Positions 10,574 through 19,889 of a DNA stretch of 64,000 nucleotides are shown here, piece after piece (position 1 is the stretch's first letter; every line of letters begins with the position of its first letter). This DNA is from Desulfobulbaceae bacterium (GTDB lineage Bacteria; Desulfobacterota; Desulfobulbia; Desulfobulbales; Desulfocapsaceae), in assembly GCA_011390165.1 (NCBI GenBank), contig JAABSV010000012.1, positions 1 to 64,000 on the forward strand, written 5' to 3'. A program made the translations under genes and the position numbers. The notes below the pieces were generated by a model. It was not told the DNA's origin, made no database searches, and saw only the letters and a list, made by a program, of their open reading frames with translations.

Positions 10574-12001
10574 ATGGCGGAGGAATGGAAAGCAAAGCCG
10601 GCCCTGCCGGCCCCGATATTGGAAACCGGGATCGGTGGCTGGCTGGCGAGAAATCTCTTCTCCTCTCCGGGCAACAGCTGCCTCACCCTGCTCGGCCTGG
10701 CCCTGCTCTACTGGTCGGTACCACCGGTTCTCCACTGGGCGGTCTTTGCCGCCAACTGGCTCGGTGACACACGCAGCGCCTGCGATGCCGGCCTCCCCGG
10801 GGTGAAGTCCGGGGCCTGCTGGGTCTTCATCAAGGTGCGGCTGGGGGTCTTTATCTACGGCTTCTACCCGGAAGCGGAGCGCTGGCGTGTCGACTTCACT
10901 TTCCTCCTCCTCGCCGCCAACCTGTTTCCCCTCCTGGCGCCATTGCTCTTTCGGTCCCTTGGTCGGCAGTTGCTTCTGGCCCTGGTGACGGTGTTTGCTG
11001 TTCTCTTCCTCTACGGGGCGGTACCGGCCGGGGTGGCGCTGGTGCTGCTCTTTCTCCCCGTTCTCCTTGTCTGGCTCTCCCAGCGGGTTGCCGAGTTCGC
11101 CGGTGGGGGAACTTTTCTCCTGCCCGCTCTGGCCAGCTGTTTTCTCGGTGCCCTCGCCGCCGGCCTCTTCCTCAAGCTGTTCTTTGCCGGTGAGGCGATG
11201 GTTCCCATCAGCCTCTTTGTCGCCCTCCTCCTGGCCCTGCTGCTCTTCACCAGACGGCTCGGGGTGACCGCCTGGCGCTGGTTCCTTCTCGCCACCCTCT
11301 ACCCACTCATCGCCTGGCTCGCCTTGCTGGGCGGGGCCTTTTCCCTGCCCCTGGTGGAGACCCACTTCTGGGGCGGACTCTCCCTCACCCTGGTGGTGGC
11401 CGGCTGCGGCATGCTCACTGCCCTGCCCATCGGGGTGCTGCTTGCCCTTGGCCGCCGCTCGCAGCTGCCGGTGATCAACACCCTCTGCGTCAGTTTTATC
11501 GAGTTCGTTCGCGGCGTGCCGCTGGTCAGCGTTCTCTTCATGGCCTCGGTGATGTTTCCCCTCCTCCTTCCGGAAAATGTCAATTTCGACAAGCTGCTGC
11601 GCGCCCTGGTGGGGATCGCCTTCTTCTACGCCGCCTATATGGCCGAGGTGATCCGCGGCGGCCTGCAGGCGATCCCGCGCGGGCAATACGAGGCCGCCGA
11701 GGCCCTTGGCTGGACCTACTGGAAGATGATGGGGCTGATAATCCTCCCCCAGGCCCTGCGGCTGGTGATTCCCGGGCTGGCCAACAACTTTCTCTCGCTG
11801 CTTAAAGACACCACCCTGGTGGCGGTGATCGGCCTCCTTGATCTGCTCGGTATCGCCAAGGCGGCGATGGCCGATGTTCAGTGGCTCGGCTTCACCAGGG
11901 AGGCCTATCTTTTTGCCGGCCTGGTCTTCTGGGTTTTCTGCTTTGCCATCTCCCGGTACAGTGTCTATCTGGAGAAAAAATACCATACCAGTTATCAATA
12001 G
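10574..12001 (+). CDS. aapM: General L-amino-acid ABC transporter permease (AapM type)
   Basis: Second permease of the importer, 475 residues, longer than simple His-type permeases because of an N-terminal region with many additional hydrophobic segments, as in AapM/BztC. The core domain follows with HFWGGLSLTLVVAGCG, a conserved FIEFVRGVPLVSVLFMAS helix and an EAA loop EAAEALG with IILPQALR. The ATG at 10574 is chosen because GTGGGGA lies just upstream; a GTG at 10565, immediately after the aapQ stop, is an in-frame alternative adding three residues. Forms the transmembrane heterodimer with AapQ. Confidence 0.9.
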   Translation: MAEEWKAKPALPAPILETGIGGWLARNLFSSPGNSCLTLLGLALLYWSVPPVLHWAVFAANWLGDTRSACDAGLPGVKSGACWVFIKVRLGVFIYGFYPEAERWRVDFTFLLLAANLFPLLAPLLFRSLGRQLLLALVTVFAVLFLYGAVPAGVALVLLFLPVLLVWLSQRVAEFAGGGTFLLPALASCFLGALAAGLFLKLFFAGEAMVPISLFVALLLALLLFTRRLGVTAWRWFLLATLYPLIAWLALLGGAFSLPLVETHFWGGLSLTLVVAGCGMLTALPIGVLLALGRRSQLPVINTLCVSFIEFVRGVPLVSVLFMASVMFPLLLPENVNFDKLLRALVGIAFFYAAYMAEVIRGGLQAIPRGQYEAAEALGWTYWKMMGLIILPQALRLVIPGLANNFLSLLKDTTLVAVIGLLDLLGIAKAAMADVQWLGFTREAYLFAGLVFWVFCFAISRYSVYLEKKYHTSYQ

Positions 12002-12064
12002 GAGCGGGATCGGCATGGTTTGTCCAGGTGCCGGATTCCGAGACTTTTACGAAAGGGTGGGAGT

Positions 12065-12820
12065 ATGAACAGTGCAGCCGGCGGTGAACCGATTATCGAC
12101 ATTGTCGGAGTCAACAAGTGGTTTGGCGATTTCCACGTGTTGAAAGATATCAATCTGCAGGTGGCCAGAGGGGAAAAGCTGGTGATCTGCGGCCCTTCCG
12201 GCTCGGGCAAGTCCACTTTGATCCGCTGCATCAACCGCCTGGAGATCCACCAGAAGGGGCGGATTACCGTTGACGGGATCGAATTGAGCAACGATGTCAA
12301 ACGGATCGACCAGGTGCGCCGCGAGGTGGGGATGCTCTTCCAGAACTTCAACCTCTTTCCCCATATGACCGTTCTCGAGAACCTCACCCTCTCGCCGGTG
12401 TGGATCCGCAAGATGCCCCTGCATGCCGCACGCAAGCTCGCCTTCCAGTATCTGGAACGGGTGAAGATCCCTGAACTGGCCGACAAATATCCAGGCCAGT
12501 GTTCGGGCGGCCAGCAGCAACGGGTGGCCATCGCCCGCTGTCTCTGCATGAACCCCAAGGTGATGCTCTTCGACGAGCCGACCTCCGCCCTCGATCCGGA
12601 GATGATCAAGGAGGTGCTTGATGTGATGGTCGACCTGGCCAACTCGGGGATGACCATGCTCTGTGTCACCCACGAGATGGGTTTTGCCCGGACGGTGGCT
12701 GACCGGGTGGTCTTCATGGATGCCGGCGAGATTGTCGAGGAGAACGATCCGGAGACTTTCTTCAACCACCCCCGCTTCGACCGGACCCAGCTCTTTCTCA
12801 GCCAGATTATCTCCCATTGA
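12065..12820 (+). CDS. aapP: Amino-acid ABC transporter ATP-binding protein (AapP type)
   Basis: A 251-residue ABC ATPase that powers the importer at the cytoplasmic face. It has Walker [10 protein letters not shown], the Q-loop FQNFNLFPH, the signature [13 protein letters not shown], Walker [14 protein letters not shown] and the switch histidine in VTHEMGF. The pattern is that of the polar amino-acid (GlnQ/HisP/AapP) family. The start at 12065 has GGGTGGGAG just upstream and gives the usual family length; an ATG-free extension to 12020 is less likely. Fourth gene of the aap cluster. Confidence 0.93.
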   Translation: MNSAAGGEPIIDIVGVNKWFGDFHVLKDINLQVARGEKLVICGPSGSGKSTLIRCINRLEIHQKGRITVDGIELSNDVKRIDQVRREVGMLFQNFNLFPHMTVLENLTLSPVWIRKMPLHAARKLAFQYLERVKIPELADKYPGQCSGGQQQRVAIARCLCMNPKVMLFDEPTSALDPEMIKEVLDVMVDLANSGMTMLCVTHEMGFARTVADRVVFMDAGEIVEENDPETFFNHPRFDRTQLFLSQIISH

Positions 12821-12884
12821 GCGACAACTGCCGGCCATCCGGGCCGGTATCTTCTGACGCCGCCGCCGGCGGCAGGAACAGGGT

Positions 12885-14297
12885 ATGGACAGGGTGCAGC
12901 AGCTGCCGTCAGTGGATCGCACCGCCGCCGAGGCGTTGGCGGAGGGGATTCAAGGGCTCGATTACGCCACGCTCCCCGGCGAGGTCGAGGCACAGGCCCG
13001 CTGGCTCCTCCTCGATCTGCTCGGGGCCGCCCTGGCCGGAGTGGATACCGGTGAGGCCCGGGCGGCGGTGCGGGCCGCCGAGCTGCTTGCCCCGGACGGT
13101 GGCCCCTGTACCCTCTGGGGGCGTCGCCGCCGGGCCACCCCGGCTGTTGCCGCCCTGGTCAACGGTATCGCCGCCCACGCCCGGGAATTGGATGACTTCG
13201 GCGGGGTTGACCACAGCGGCGCAGTGGTGGTGCCGGCCCTGCTCGCCCTGGCCGAAGGGATGCCGGTGCTCTCCGGCCAGGAGTTCCTGGCGGCGCTGGT
13301 GGCCGGCTATGAAACCGGTCGACGGGTGCTCGACAGCGCCGGCGGCTACCGCCCCCACAACCACGGCGACGGCTTCCACTCCACCGGCAGTTGCGGTAGC
13401 TTTGCCGCCGCCGCAGCGGTGGCCAGGGCGATGCGTCTTTCCGTGCCGCAAACCACCTGGGCCCTCGGCCTGGCCGGCAGCTTCACCGGCGGTACCTGGG
13501 CCTTTACTGCCGATGGGGCGATGAGCAAGCGCTACCACGTCGGCCGGGCGGCAGAGGCCGGCTTGACCGCCGCCATTCTGGCCGGCAGCGGTTTCACCGG
13601 TCCGCGGCAGATCTTCGAGGCCGAGTGGGGCGGCTTCTGGCAGAGCTATGCCCGCACCGCCCCGCGGCCGGAGGCCCTGCTGGCCGGCAGTTTTGATGGC
13701 CGTGCCCTGCTGCGCAGCGGCATTAAACCCTATGCCGCCTGCCGCGATATCCACAGCAGCCTCGACGTGGTGCTGGCCGCCCGCCGGGATGGGCTGCAAC
13801 CGGCGGAGGTGGCGGCGGTGGAGATCACCTGTATTCCGGAGATGCTTCAGATGGTCGGCAGCAACCCGCGGCCAAAGAGCCGGCTTGAGGCTCAGCTCAG
13901 CCTTCCCTACAGTGTGGCGGTGGCCCTGCATACCGGCCGGGCCTTTCTCGGCGAATTTGAAGAGCCCTACCTCTTCGATCCGGAGGTGGCCCGGCTCGCC
14001 GCCCTGGTGGCGGTACGGGCCGAACCGGACCTCCCCTTCGACTCCGAGCCGCGGCTGCTGATCCGCACCCATAGCGGCCGCCTGCTGTCCGGCCACGTCC
14101 CGCATGCCAGCGGTGCTCCGGAAAAGCCGCTGCCGACAACGTTCATTGGCGAGAAGTTTCGGGCCCTGGCTCTCCGGGCTCTCCCTGCCGCCCGGGTAGA
14201 GGAGGTGGAGGAGGTGGTCCTGGGGCTTGCCGGGGAGAGGGATCTGCGGCGGCTCTGCCGGCTGCTTGCCGGCCCGGGGATGGAAGGAGGGTGGTAG
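12885..14297 (+). CDS. MmgE/PrpD-family protein
   Basis: A 470-residue cytoplasmic protein of the MmgE/PrpD superfamily, which includes 2-methylcitrate dehydratase, cis-aconitate decarboxylase and iminodisuccinate epimerase. Family features are LLDLLGAALAG near residues 43-53, the NGIAAHARELDDF segment around 97-109, and RPHNHGDGFHSTGSCG around 155-170 with the expected active-site histidine region; KRYHVGRAAEAG follows. No other methylcitrate-cycle gene is nearby, so PrpD activity is unlikely. Position directly after an amino-acid importer and before a saccharopine-dehydrogenase-like gene argues for a role in the breakdown or epimerisation of an imported amino or imino acid; this is inference. 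Confidence 0.85.
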   Translation: MDRVQQLPSVDRTAAEALAEGIQGLDYATLPGEVEAQARWLLLDLLGAALAGVDTGEARAAVRAAELLAPDGGPCTLWGRRRRATPAVAALVNGIAAHARELDDFGGVDHSGAVVVPALLALAEGMPVLSGQEFLAALVAGYETGRRVLDSAGGYRPHNHGDGFHSTGSCGSFAAAAAVARAMRLSVPQTTWALGLAGSFTGGTWAFTADGAMSKRYHVGRAAEAGLTAAILAGSGFTGPRQIFEAEWGGFWQSYARTAPRPEALLAGSFDGRALLRSGIKPYAACRDIHSSLDVVLAARRDGLQPAEVAAVEITCIPEMLQMVGSNPRPKSRLEAQLSLPYSVAVALHTGRAFLGEFEEPYLFDPEVARLAALVAVRAEPDLPFDSEPRLLIRTHSGRLLSGHVPHASGAPEKPLPTTFIGEKFRALALRALPAARVEEVEEVVLGLAGERDLRRLCRLLAGPGMEGGW

Positions 14298-14350
14298 TTG
14301 CGCACCAGCATTGTTCATTTTTTTCCGGCAATAGCCGGGGGAGGAGTATT

Positions 14351-15565
14351 ATGGCAAGGGTACGGATAGGTCTGCTCAGGGAGGGCAAGGTGCCCATCGA
14401 CCGACGGGTGGCCCTCACCCCGGTTCAGGCCAGAGAGGTGATGGCCGCCTTTCCCGGCGTCAAGGTGGTGGCCGAGGAGAGCGAGATCCGCTGCTTCAGC
14501 GACCAGGACTACCGTCAGGAGGGGGTCGAGGTGGTCTCTTCGGTGGCCGATTGCGACATCCTGCTGGGGGTCAAGGAGGTGCCGATCCCGGACCTGCAGC
14601 CTGAGAAGAGTTATCTCTTCTTCAGCCACACCATCAAAAAGCAGCCCTATAACCGGGCCCTGCTCCAGGAGGTGCTGAAACAGCGGATCACCCTGATCGA
14701 TTACGAGACCCTGACTGACCGGCAAGGGCGGCGGATCATCGCCTTTGGTCGCTGGGCCGGGATCGTCGGGGCCTACAACGGTATCTGGGCCTACGGCCAA
14801 CGTTACAACCTCTTCACCCTGCGCCGGGCCTGCCACTGTTTCGATCTCGACGATCTGCGTAGCGAGTTTGCCAGGGTTCGTCTGCCGCCGGTCAAGATTG
14901 CGCTCACCGGTGGTGGCCGGGTGGCCAAGGGGGCGATGGAGGTCCTCCTGGGGATGGGTATCCGCAAGGTCACCCCGCGCCAGTTTCTTGCCGACCAGTT
15001 CAGCTATCCGGTCTTTGTGCTGCTCAACGCCCGCGACTACCACCAGCGGCTTGATGGCGGCACCTTCAGTCGAAACGAGTTCTACCGCCAACCGGAACTG
15101 TACCGGGGGGATTTTGGCAAGTACACCGGTGCCGCCGATATTCTCATTGCCGGTGCCTTCTGGGACCCGCGGGCACCGGTTCTCTTCAGCCGTCAGGATG
15201 TGATCGGTGACAACTTCAAGATTACCGTGATTGCCGACATCACCTGTGATATCGAGGGGTCTATTCCCTCCACCAAACGACCGTCAACCATTGACGAACC
15301 GCTCTACGACTACAACCCCAGTGACGATGAGGTGGAGCCGGCCGGCAGTGACGAGGGGAACATAACGGTGATGGCGGTGGACAACCTGCCCTGCGAGTTG
15401 GCCCGGGACGCCTCCGCCAGTTTTGGGCGCCGGTTGGCGACGGTGGTTCTGCCGGCCCTGCTCGGTGACGATGCCGATGGCATCATCGCCCGGGCGACCA
15501 TCGCCCGGGAGGGGGCGCTGAGCGAACGTTTCAGCTATCTGCAGGAGTTCGTCGAAGCCGGTTGA
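14351..15565 (+). CDS. Saccharopine-dehydrogenase-like / alanine dehydrogenase-PNT-fold oxidoreductase
   Basis: A 404-residue NAD(P)-dependent oxidoreductase. The N-terminal half is of the alanine-dehydrogenase/PNT type (RIGLLREGKVPIDRRVALTP) and has LFFSHTIKKQPYN, which is typical of lysine-forming saccharopine dehydrogenases (Lys1). The Rossmann motif is ALTGGGRVAKGA near residues 187-198. Members oxidise a secondary-amine (imino) dicarboxylate and release an amino acid. The start at 14351 has GGGGGAGGAG immediately upstream; a longer frame from 14291 overlaps the MmgE/PrpD stop and is less likely. It probably acts with the upstream MmgE/PrpD protein and AapJQMP on one substrate; the true substrate is unknown. 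Confidence 0.83.
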   Translation: MARVRIGLLREGKVPIDRRVALTPVQAREVMAAFPGVKVVAEESEIRCFSDQDYRQEGVEVVSSVADCDILLGVKEVPIPDLQPEKSYLFFSHTIKKQPYNRALLQEVLKQRITLIDYETLTDRQGRRIIAFGRWAGIVGAYNGIWAYGQRYNLFTLRRACHCFDLDDLRSEFARVRLPPVKIALTGGGRVAKGAMEVLLGMGIRKVTPRQFLADQFSYPVFVLLNARDYHQRLDGGTFSRNEFYRQPELYRGDFGKYTGAADILIAGAFWDPRAPVLFSRQDVIGDNFKITVIADITCDIEGSIPSTKRPSTIDEPLYDYNPSDDEVEPAGSDEGNITVMAVDNLPCELARDASASFGRRLATVVLPALLGDDADGIIARATIAREGALSERFSYLQEFVEAG

Positions 15566-15614
15566 CCGGTACACTGGTGACCCGATCGACGGTAAAGAGA
15601 AAAGGGGGGACGGT

Positions 15615-16880
15615 TCAGCCGAAGATCCCCTTCAGGGTGAAGAAGAAGAACATCGCCATCAGGGCCCCGGCCGGCAGGGTGACCAGCCAGGAGATGACGA
15701 TGTTCAGCACCACCCGCAGGTCGAGGGCACCGATCCCCCTGGCCAGGCCGACCCCGAGGACCGCCCCGACCAGGATATGGGTGGTGGAGACCGGCAGGCC
15801 GGTACGGGAGGCGATCACCACCGTGGTCGCCGCCGCCAGTTCGGCACAGAAGCCCCGGGAGGGGGTCAGTTCGGTGATCCGTTTGCCGATGGTCAGCATC
15901 ACCCGATAGCCGAGGGTGATGAGGCCAAGGACGATACCGCCGCCGCCGAGGAGGAGTATCCAGTTGGGCAGGGGGGAGTTCTGGGCCACCTCGCCGCCGG
16001 ATGTGACAATGCTGTAGACCGCCGCCAGTGGACCGATACCGTTGGCCACGTCGTTGGAGCCGTGGGCGAAGGCCATGGCACAGGCGGTGAAGAGCATCAT
16101 CGGGCTGAACACTTTTTCCACACTGGCGTAGCTGAAGGAGCGGTTGGCGCTCGGGTCATCCTTGATCTTGCGGATCAGGGTCCAGCCGATGGTGGCGGTG
16201 AAGAGACCAAAGAGAATGGCCACCACAAAGCTCTCCAGGGTGGTGAGTTGCAGGCCGAGATGGTTCAGCCCCTTGAAGATGGTCACCAGGGAGATAATGA
16301 AGCCGACCAGGAAGATGTAGCCCGGGGCGTAGCGTTTGGCGTTTTGCAGGGGGTTGTCGGTATCGAAGATCAGCCTTCTGGTACTCATCACCAGCAGGTA
16401 GGCAAGGGTTCCGCCCATCAGCGGTGAGACCACCCAACTCATGAGTACCCCGCCGACCTTGGTCCATTTCACCGCATCGGGGCCAATGCCGACGATGGCA
16501 AAACCGATCAGGGCGCCGATGATCGAGTGGGTGGTGGAGACCGGCCACCCCTTGCTCGAGGCGATCATCAGCCAGACCGCGGCCGCCAGCAGGGAGGCCA
16601 GCATGCCATAGACAAGAATTTCCGGGTTGTTGGTGATCGGGGTAGGGTCGATGATTCCCTGGCGGATGGTTTTGGTGACATGGCCACCGGCCAGCACGGC
16701 GCCGAGAAACTCAAACACCATGGCGATGCAGATGGCCTGTTTCACCGTCACCGCCCCGGCCCCCACCGAGGTGCCCATGGCATTGGCCAGGTCGTTGGCG
16801 CCGATTCCCCAAGTCATGTAGACGCCAAAAATGACCGCCAGGACGATCATGGCGGTTCCGTAGGCGGCGATGATTTCCAT
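15615..16880 (-). CDS. PiT-family inorganic phosphate transporter
   Basis: A 421-residue inner-membrane permease. The PiT signature occurs twice, once in each half: GANDLANAMG near the N-terminus and GSNDVANGIGP in the second half, each followed by the PVSTTH motif (GWPVSTTHSIIG and GLPVSTTHILVG). This internal duplication with inverted topology is diagnostic for metal-phosphate/H+ symporters such as PitA. The gene follows the DUF47 gene by 14 bases on the same strand, the usual accessory pairing. It converges on the saccharopine-dehydrogenase-like gene with only 49 bases between them. Confidence 0.93.
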   Translation of the reverse strand: MEIIAAYGTAMIVLAVIFGVYMTWGIGANDLANAMGTSVGAGAVTVKQAICIAMVFEFLGAVLAGGHVTKTIRQGIIDPTPITNNPEILVYGMLASLLAAAVWLMIASSKGWPVSTTHSIIGALIGFAIVGIGPDAVKWTKVGGVLMSWVVSPLMGGTLAYLLVMSTRRLIFDTDNPLQNAKRYAPGYIFLVGFIISLVTIFKGLNHLGLQLTTLESFVVAILFGLFTATIGWTLIRKIKDDPSANRSFSYASVEKVFSPMMLFTACAMAFAHGSNDVANGIGPLAAVYSIVTSGGEVAQNSPLPNWILLLGGGGIVLGLITLGYRVMLTIGKRITELTPSRGFCAELAAATTVVIASRTGLPVSTTHILVGAVLGVGLARGIGALDLRVVLNIVISWLVTLPAGALMAMFFFFTLKGIFG

Positions 16881-16894
16881 AGGTACCCTTGGAA

Positions 16895-17581
16895 TTATTT
16901 TGAAAGAAAGAGAAGCAGGCGGTCGGCAAGGTTTTCCGACAGGTCGGAAATCCGGCCAAGGAGGTCGATGATCCGGTACCAGAAAATCACCGACACCGGA
17001 TCAAGAGTCTTTTCAATGGCAAAGAGGGCCCGGCGGGTGCGGTGGACGATCTCGTCGATATTGTGCTCGCTGCGGCGCACCCCGGCAATCATCTTGGAGA
17101 CCTTGTCGATTTCCCGCCCGGCAAAGCCCACTTCGAGCAGCTCGTCCAGTTGCTCGATCATTTCCCGGGCGGCAGCGGAGATCTCCATGGTCCCTTCAAG
17201 CAGTTCGTCGAGGAGGTCCTTGATGCCGTCTGGAACCACCATCTGCCGATAGAGAAAGGTCTGGCTGATCTCCTCGGCGGTGTCGGCGATCCGGTCCTGG
17301 TCGGCGATCAGGTTGAGCAGGTCCTTGCGGTCCACCGGCAGGAAGAGCGATTTGGGCATGTTCAGCCGGAAGGCCGACTTCAGGTGGTCGGCATCGGACT
17401 CGAGCCGGTTGATCTGCTCGGCAAAATCGGCCACCTGTTCCTGGTCCTCCCGGTACACCGCGTCGAAGAGCGGCGGGATGAGGCAGATGCAGGAAAAGAC
17501 CACCTTGATATGTTCCTGGATCGGCTTGAACGGTGATCCACGAAGAAGTCCGGAGAGAGTACGGTTGGGCAGGATCGGCAT
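16895..17581 (-). CDS. DUF47/PhoU-like phosphate-transport accessory protein (TIGR00153 family)
   Basis: A 228-residue soluble helical protein. The family hallmarks are SPFKPIQEH near the N-terminus, a heptad-rich helical bundle similar to PhoU, and IFWYRIIDLLGRISDLSENLADR at the C-terminus (DLxG-x-SDxxE-x-A), a probable metal-binding region. DUF47 proteins pair with PiT permeases and are thought to control them. The ATG at 17581 was preferred over one 54 bases upstream because MPILPNRTLSGLLRGSPF is the family-like beginning. Co-transcribed with the PiT gene 14 bases downstream. Confidence 0.9.
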   Translation of the reverse strand: MPILPNRTLSGLLRGSPFKPIQEHIKVVFSCICLIPPLFDAVYREDQEQVADFAEQINRLESDADHLKSAFRLNMPKSLFLPVDRKDLLNLIADQDRIADTAEEISQTFLYRQMVVPDGIKDLLDELLEGTMEISAAAREMIEQLDELLEVGFAGREIDKVSKMIAGVRRSEHNIDEIVHRTRRALFAIEKTLDPVSVIFWYRIIDLLGRISDLSENLADRLLLFLSK

Positions 17582-17781
17582 GGCTTTCGTGGTTACCAGG
17601 CGGCAACCGGCCGATCTGGGCCGAATGCCTGCCATCGAAAGGGTTGCTGCAGGTCTGGTTAGAAACGTGTAAGGAAACAGTTAGCGTTTGATGAGTTGCG
17701 CTGTGATTACTCTTTTTTGGCCGAGAATGTCAATTGGTAATGTTGTCTGTGCCGCCCGTGAGGGGCGAGACATCTTTTTAT

Positions 17782-19863
17782 CTATTTGATATCATTTATT
17801 ATGTCAGAAATGGGCTCGGCCGGGAAAGTGATCGGGGTGAACCCGTTGCCGGTTCGGATCAGGATACTCGGCCCGTCATTGTGGGCGCTGTAGATGATGT
17901 GGTGGTTTTTGATCGTCCCGGCATGCAGCCAGAAGCTGTTGAAGGGGTCCATGGGGGTGTGGCCGACAATGAACCTGGTTTTTGGCCCGCAGTTGAGGCT
18001 GTTGCGCAGTCTCTTTACGCCCCCCTTGGTGTAGCCGGCAAGGTGGTTGGGCCGTTGCAGCCGGTTGTTGGTGAGGTCGCGGGCGAGTTCAGGTCGTTCA
18101 CGGATATTGATCAGTTCGTCGCGGTTGATTGTCCCTCGTGGTGGGCCGGCGTGGCAGGCAATGAACGAATCGCCGGAAATCATATAGGGCAGGTTGTCGT
18201 AGAAACGCTCTATTTCGGCAAGATACTCTTCCCCCCGCAGGCGGCGGAGGGCCTCCTGGAAGAGGACCCCCTGGAGGACGCCGTTCTTGTTGATCTCCGG
18301 GGCGAAGCTGTCATGGTTACCGCGCAGGTAGAAGACATTGCCGAAGTACTCCAGCTTCAAGCGGAAGATGAGGTCCATGATGCACATCGAGCTCTCGAAC
18401 CGTTCCATCTCCTGCAACTCTTCCGAGTGGGCCGCGTCGCCAAGGAGGATCAGGGCGGCGGTGTTGTTGCGTAGACATTCGAGCAGGCAGTTTTCCGTGA
18501 TGATTTTGAGAAGGTTGTCCACCCGGGCGTGGAGGTCGCCGACAATCACCGGGGTGATCAGGGTGGATAACTCGACCAGGCCCCCCGGTCGGTCGCTACG
18601 GTCGCGGGGGCGGTAGGGTTCGTCAGGGAGACGGCGGTTCAATTCTTTGATGGTGGCCAGCGCCTGCTCCGGCGGCAGGGGGTGGATTTTTTTGCCGTAG
18701 AAGCGGCGGATGGTAAACAGCGACTGGAGCCGGCCCAGTTCCAACTGATCGCGGTAATCGTGGTCGTCGATGCGCTGAACTGAGGTTGGCGGGGTGGTCA
18801 CCAGGGGGGTGAGGATGAGGTCGCCCCGGCGGTTGGTGATGCTCACATGGCGGCTGGCCACGGAGTCGGTGAACCGGAAGAGCTCCCGGTACTCCCTGCT
18901 CTCCCGGCCGACGACAATGGTCTCTCCGACGCGGATGCGGACAAAACCGTTGATGTTGCGGTTAGAGCAGCCCTGTTCGGTACTCATCAGCCAGTGTTTC
19001 TGCGTCGCCTGCCGCTTCACCCCGATGAGGATTTCCGGCTGGAACCGGAGGCGGAAGTCACCAAGAATGAGATCGAAGCTGCGGCCGTCATGGGCGATCC
19101 GGCTGGCGCCGTCAAGGGTGGCCGGTTGGTTGCTCAGGGTCAGCCAGCGGATCGGGTAATGGCGGTGAAAGAGCCATTTCCAGCCGGCCATGGTGCGCAG
19201 GCTCGGCCGTCGTGGCCGGCGGTCAATGGTCCAGCGGGGAACGGTGGCCACCCCTTTCTCGGCGATGCGCATCGGCGGGCGGTCGATGCCTTTGCGCAGG
19301 TAGACGTTCAGTCCGGCCCGGTGGAGATAGAGGGCGATCTCCCGGTAGACGGCTACTTGAAGACGGACCATCTCCAGATTGAGGTTTTCGTCGACGGGGA
19401 AATAGCCACGGCTCTGCCGGGCCAGCCGTTGCTCGTAGATGGTGGCCGGGCTGGGGATGAGAAACTCAAAGATGTAGCGGTTACGCCAGTCGGTCTGCAG
19501 AAAGTATTGCTTTACCGGCGGCAGTTGGATCCTTTGGACCTCCAGTTCAAGAGGGGTCTGGCTGTGCAGCCACTCCTTGTCGAAAACGGTCAGGGCCTCC
19601 CGAAATCCCTTGAAGGGCAGGCCGAGATGGACTTCGCGGGGGCGGTAAACGAGCGACTGGTCCTTCCACCAGCCCTTCTGGGTGAGGTCAAGATAACCTT
19701 CGTTCGGCCAGCCGCCGATCTGCTCGATATAGTACGATTTTCCGGCCCCGGGTGGGCCGGTGACCACCAGTTGCAGAAACTCCAGGCCGATGGGCAGATC
19801 CACCCCGCGGATATTCTGCAACTCTTCGATGGGCTCAAGGATTTTCTTTAACGGGTCGTTCAT
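17782..19863 (-). CDS. P-loop / FHA-like / PPP-type metallophosphoesterase fusion protein
   Basis: A 693-residue protein that appears to join three modules. Residues 30-200 form a P-loop NTPase or kinase-like domain with Walker A GPPGAGKS (36-43). Residues ~290-360 look like an FHA domain: GR at 319-320, SRH at 337-339 and N344 in FHA-like spacing, although the usual S-x-x-H is one residue short. Residues ~437-660 are a PPP-family phosphoesterase: GDLHAR (442-447), GDAAHSEE (475-482), RGNHD (514-518), CHAGPP (570-575) and VGHTP (633-637), giving the full set of metal ligands. The GDxVDRG motif is replaced by GDAAHSEE. The set resembles bacterial polynucleotide kinase-phosphatase in combining kinase and phosphatase, or a phosphothreonine-signalling phosphatase; no function is proven. 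Start ATG lacks a clear ribosome binding site. Confidence 0.8.
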   Translation of the reverse strand: MNDPLKKILEPIEELQNIRGVDLPIGLEFLQLVVTGPPGAGKSYYIEQIGGWPNEGYLDLTQKGWWKDQSLVYRPREVHLGLPFKGFREALTVFDKEWLHSQTPLELEVQRIQLPPVKQYFLQTDWRNRYIFEFLIPSPATIYEQRLARQSRGYFPVDENLNLEMVRLQVAVYREIALYLHRAGLNVYLRKGIDRPPMRIAEKGVATVPRWTIDRRPRRPSLRTMAGWKWLFHRHYPIRWLTLSNQPATLDGASRIAHDGRSFDLILGDFRLRFQPEILIGVKRQATQKHWLMSTEQGCSNRNINGFVRIRVGETIVVGRESREYRELFRFTDSVASRHVSITNRRGDLILTPLVTTPPTSVQRIDDHDYRDQLELGRLQSLFTIRRFYGKKIHPLPPEQALATIKELNRRLPDEPYRPRDRSDRPGGLVELSTLITPVIVGDLHARVDNLLKIITENCLLECLRNNTAALILLGDAAHSEELQEMERFESSMCIMDLIFRLKLEYFGNVFYLRGNHDSFAPEINKNGVLQGVLFQEALRRLRGEEYLAEIERFYDNLPYMISGDSFIACHAGPPRGTINRDELINIRERPELARDLTNNRLQRPNHLAGYTKGGVKRLRNSLNCGPKTRFIVGHTPMDPFNSFWLHAGTIKNHHIIYSAHNDGPSILIRTGNGFTPITFPAEPISDIINDIK

Positions 19864-19889
19864 CGATTTTGCTGCCGCACGTTGGCTGA

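Noticed and set aside
9233-12016. 927-codon open frame on the minus strand
   Set aside because: It is antisense to aapQ and aapM, rich in Gly, Gln, Glu and His in a repetitive pattern, and has no recognisable domain; a typical by-product of G/C-rich codons.
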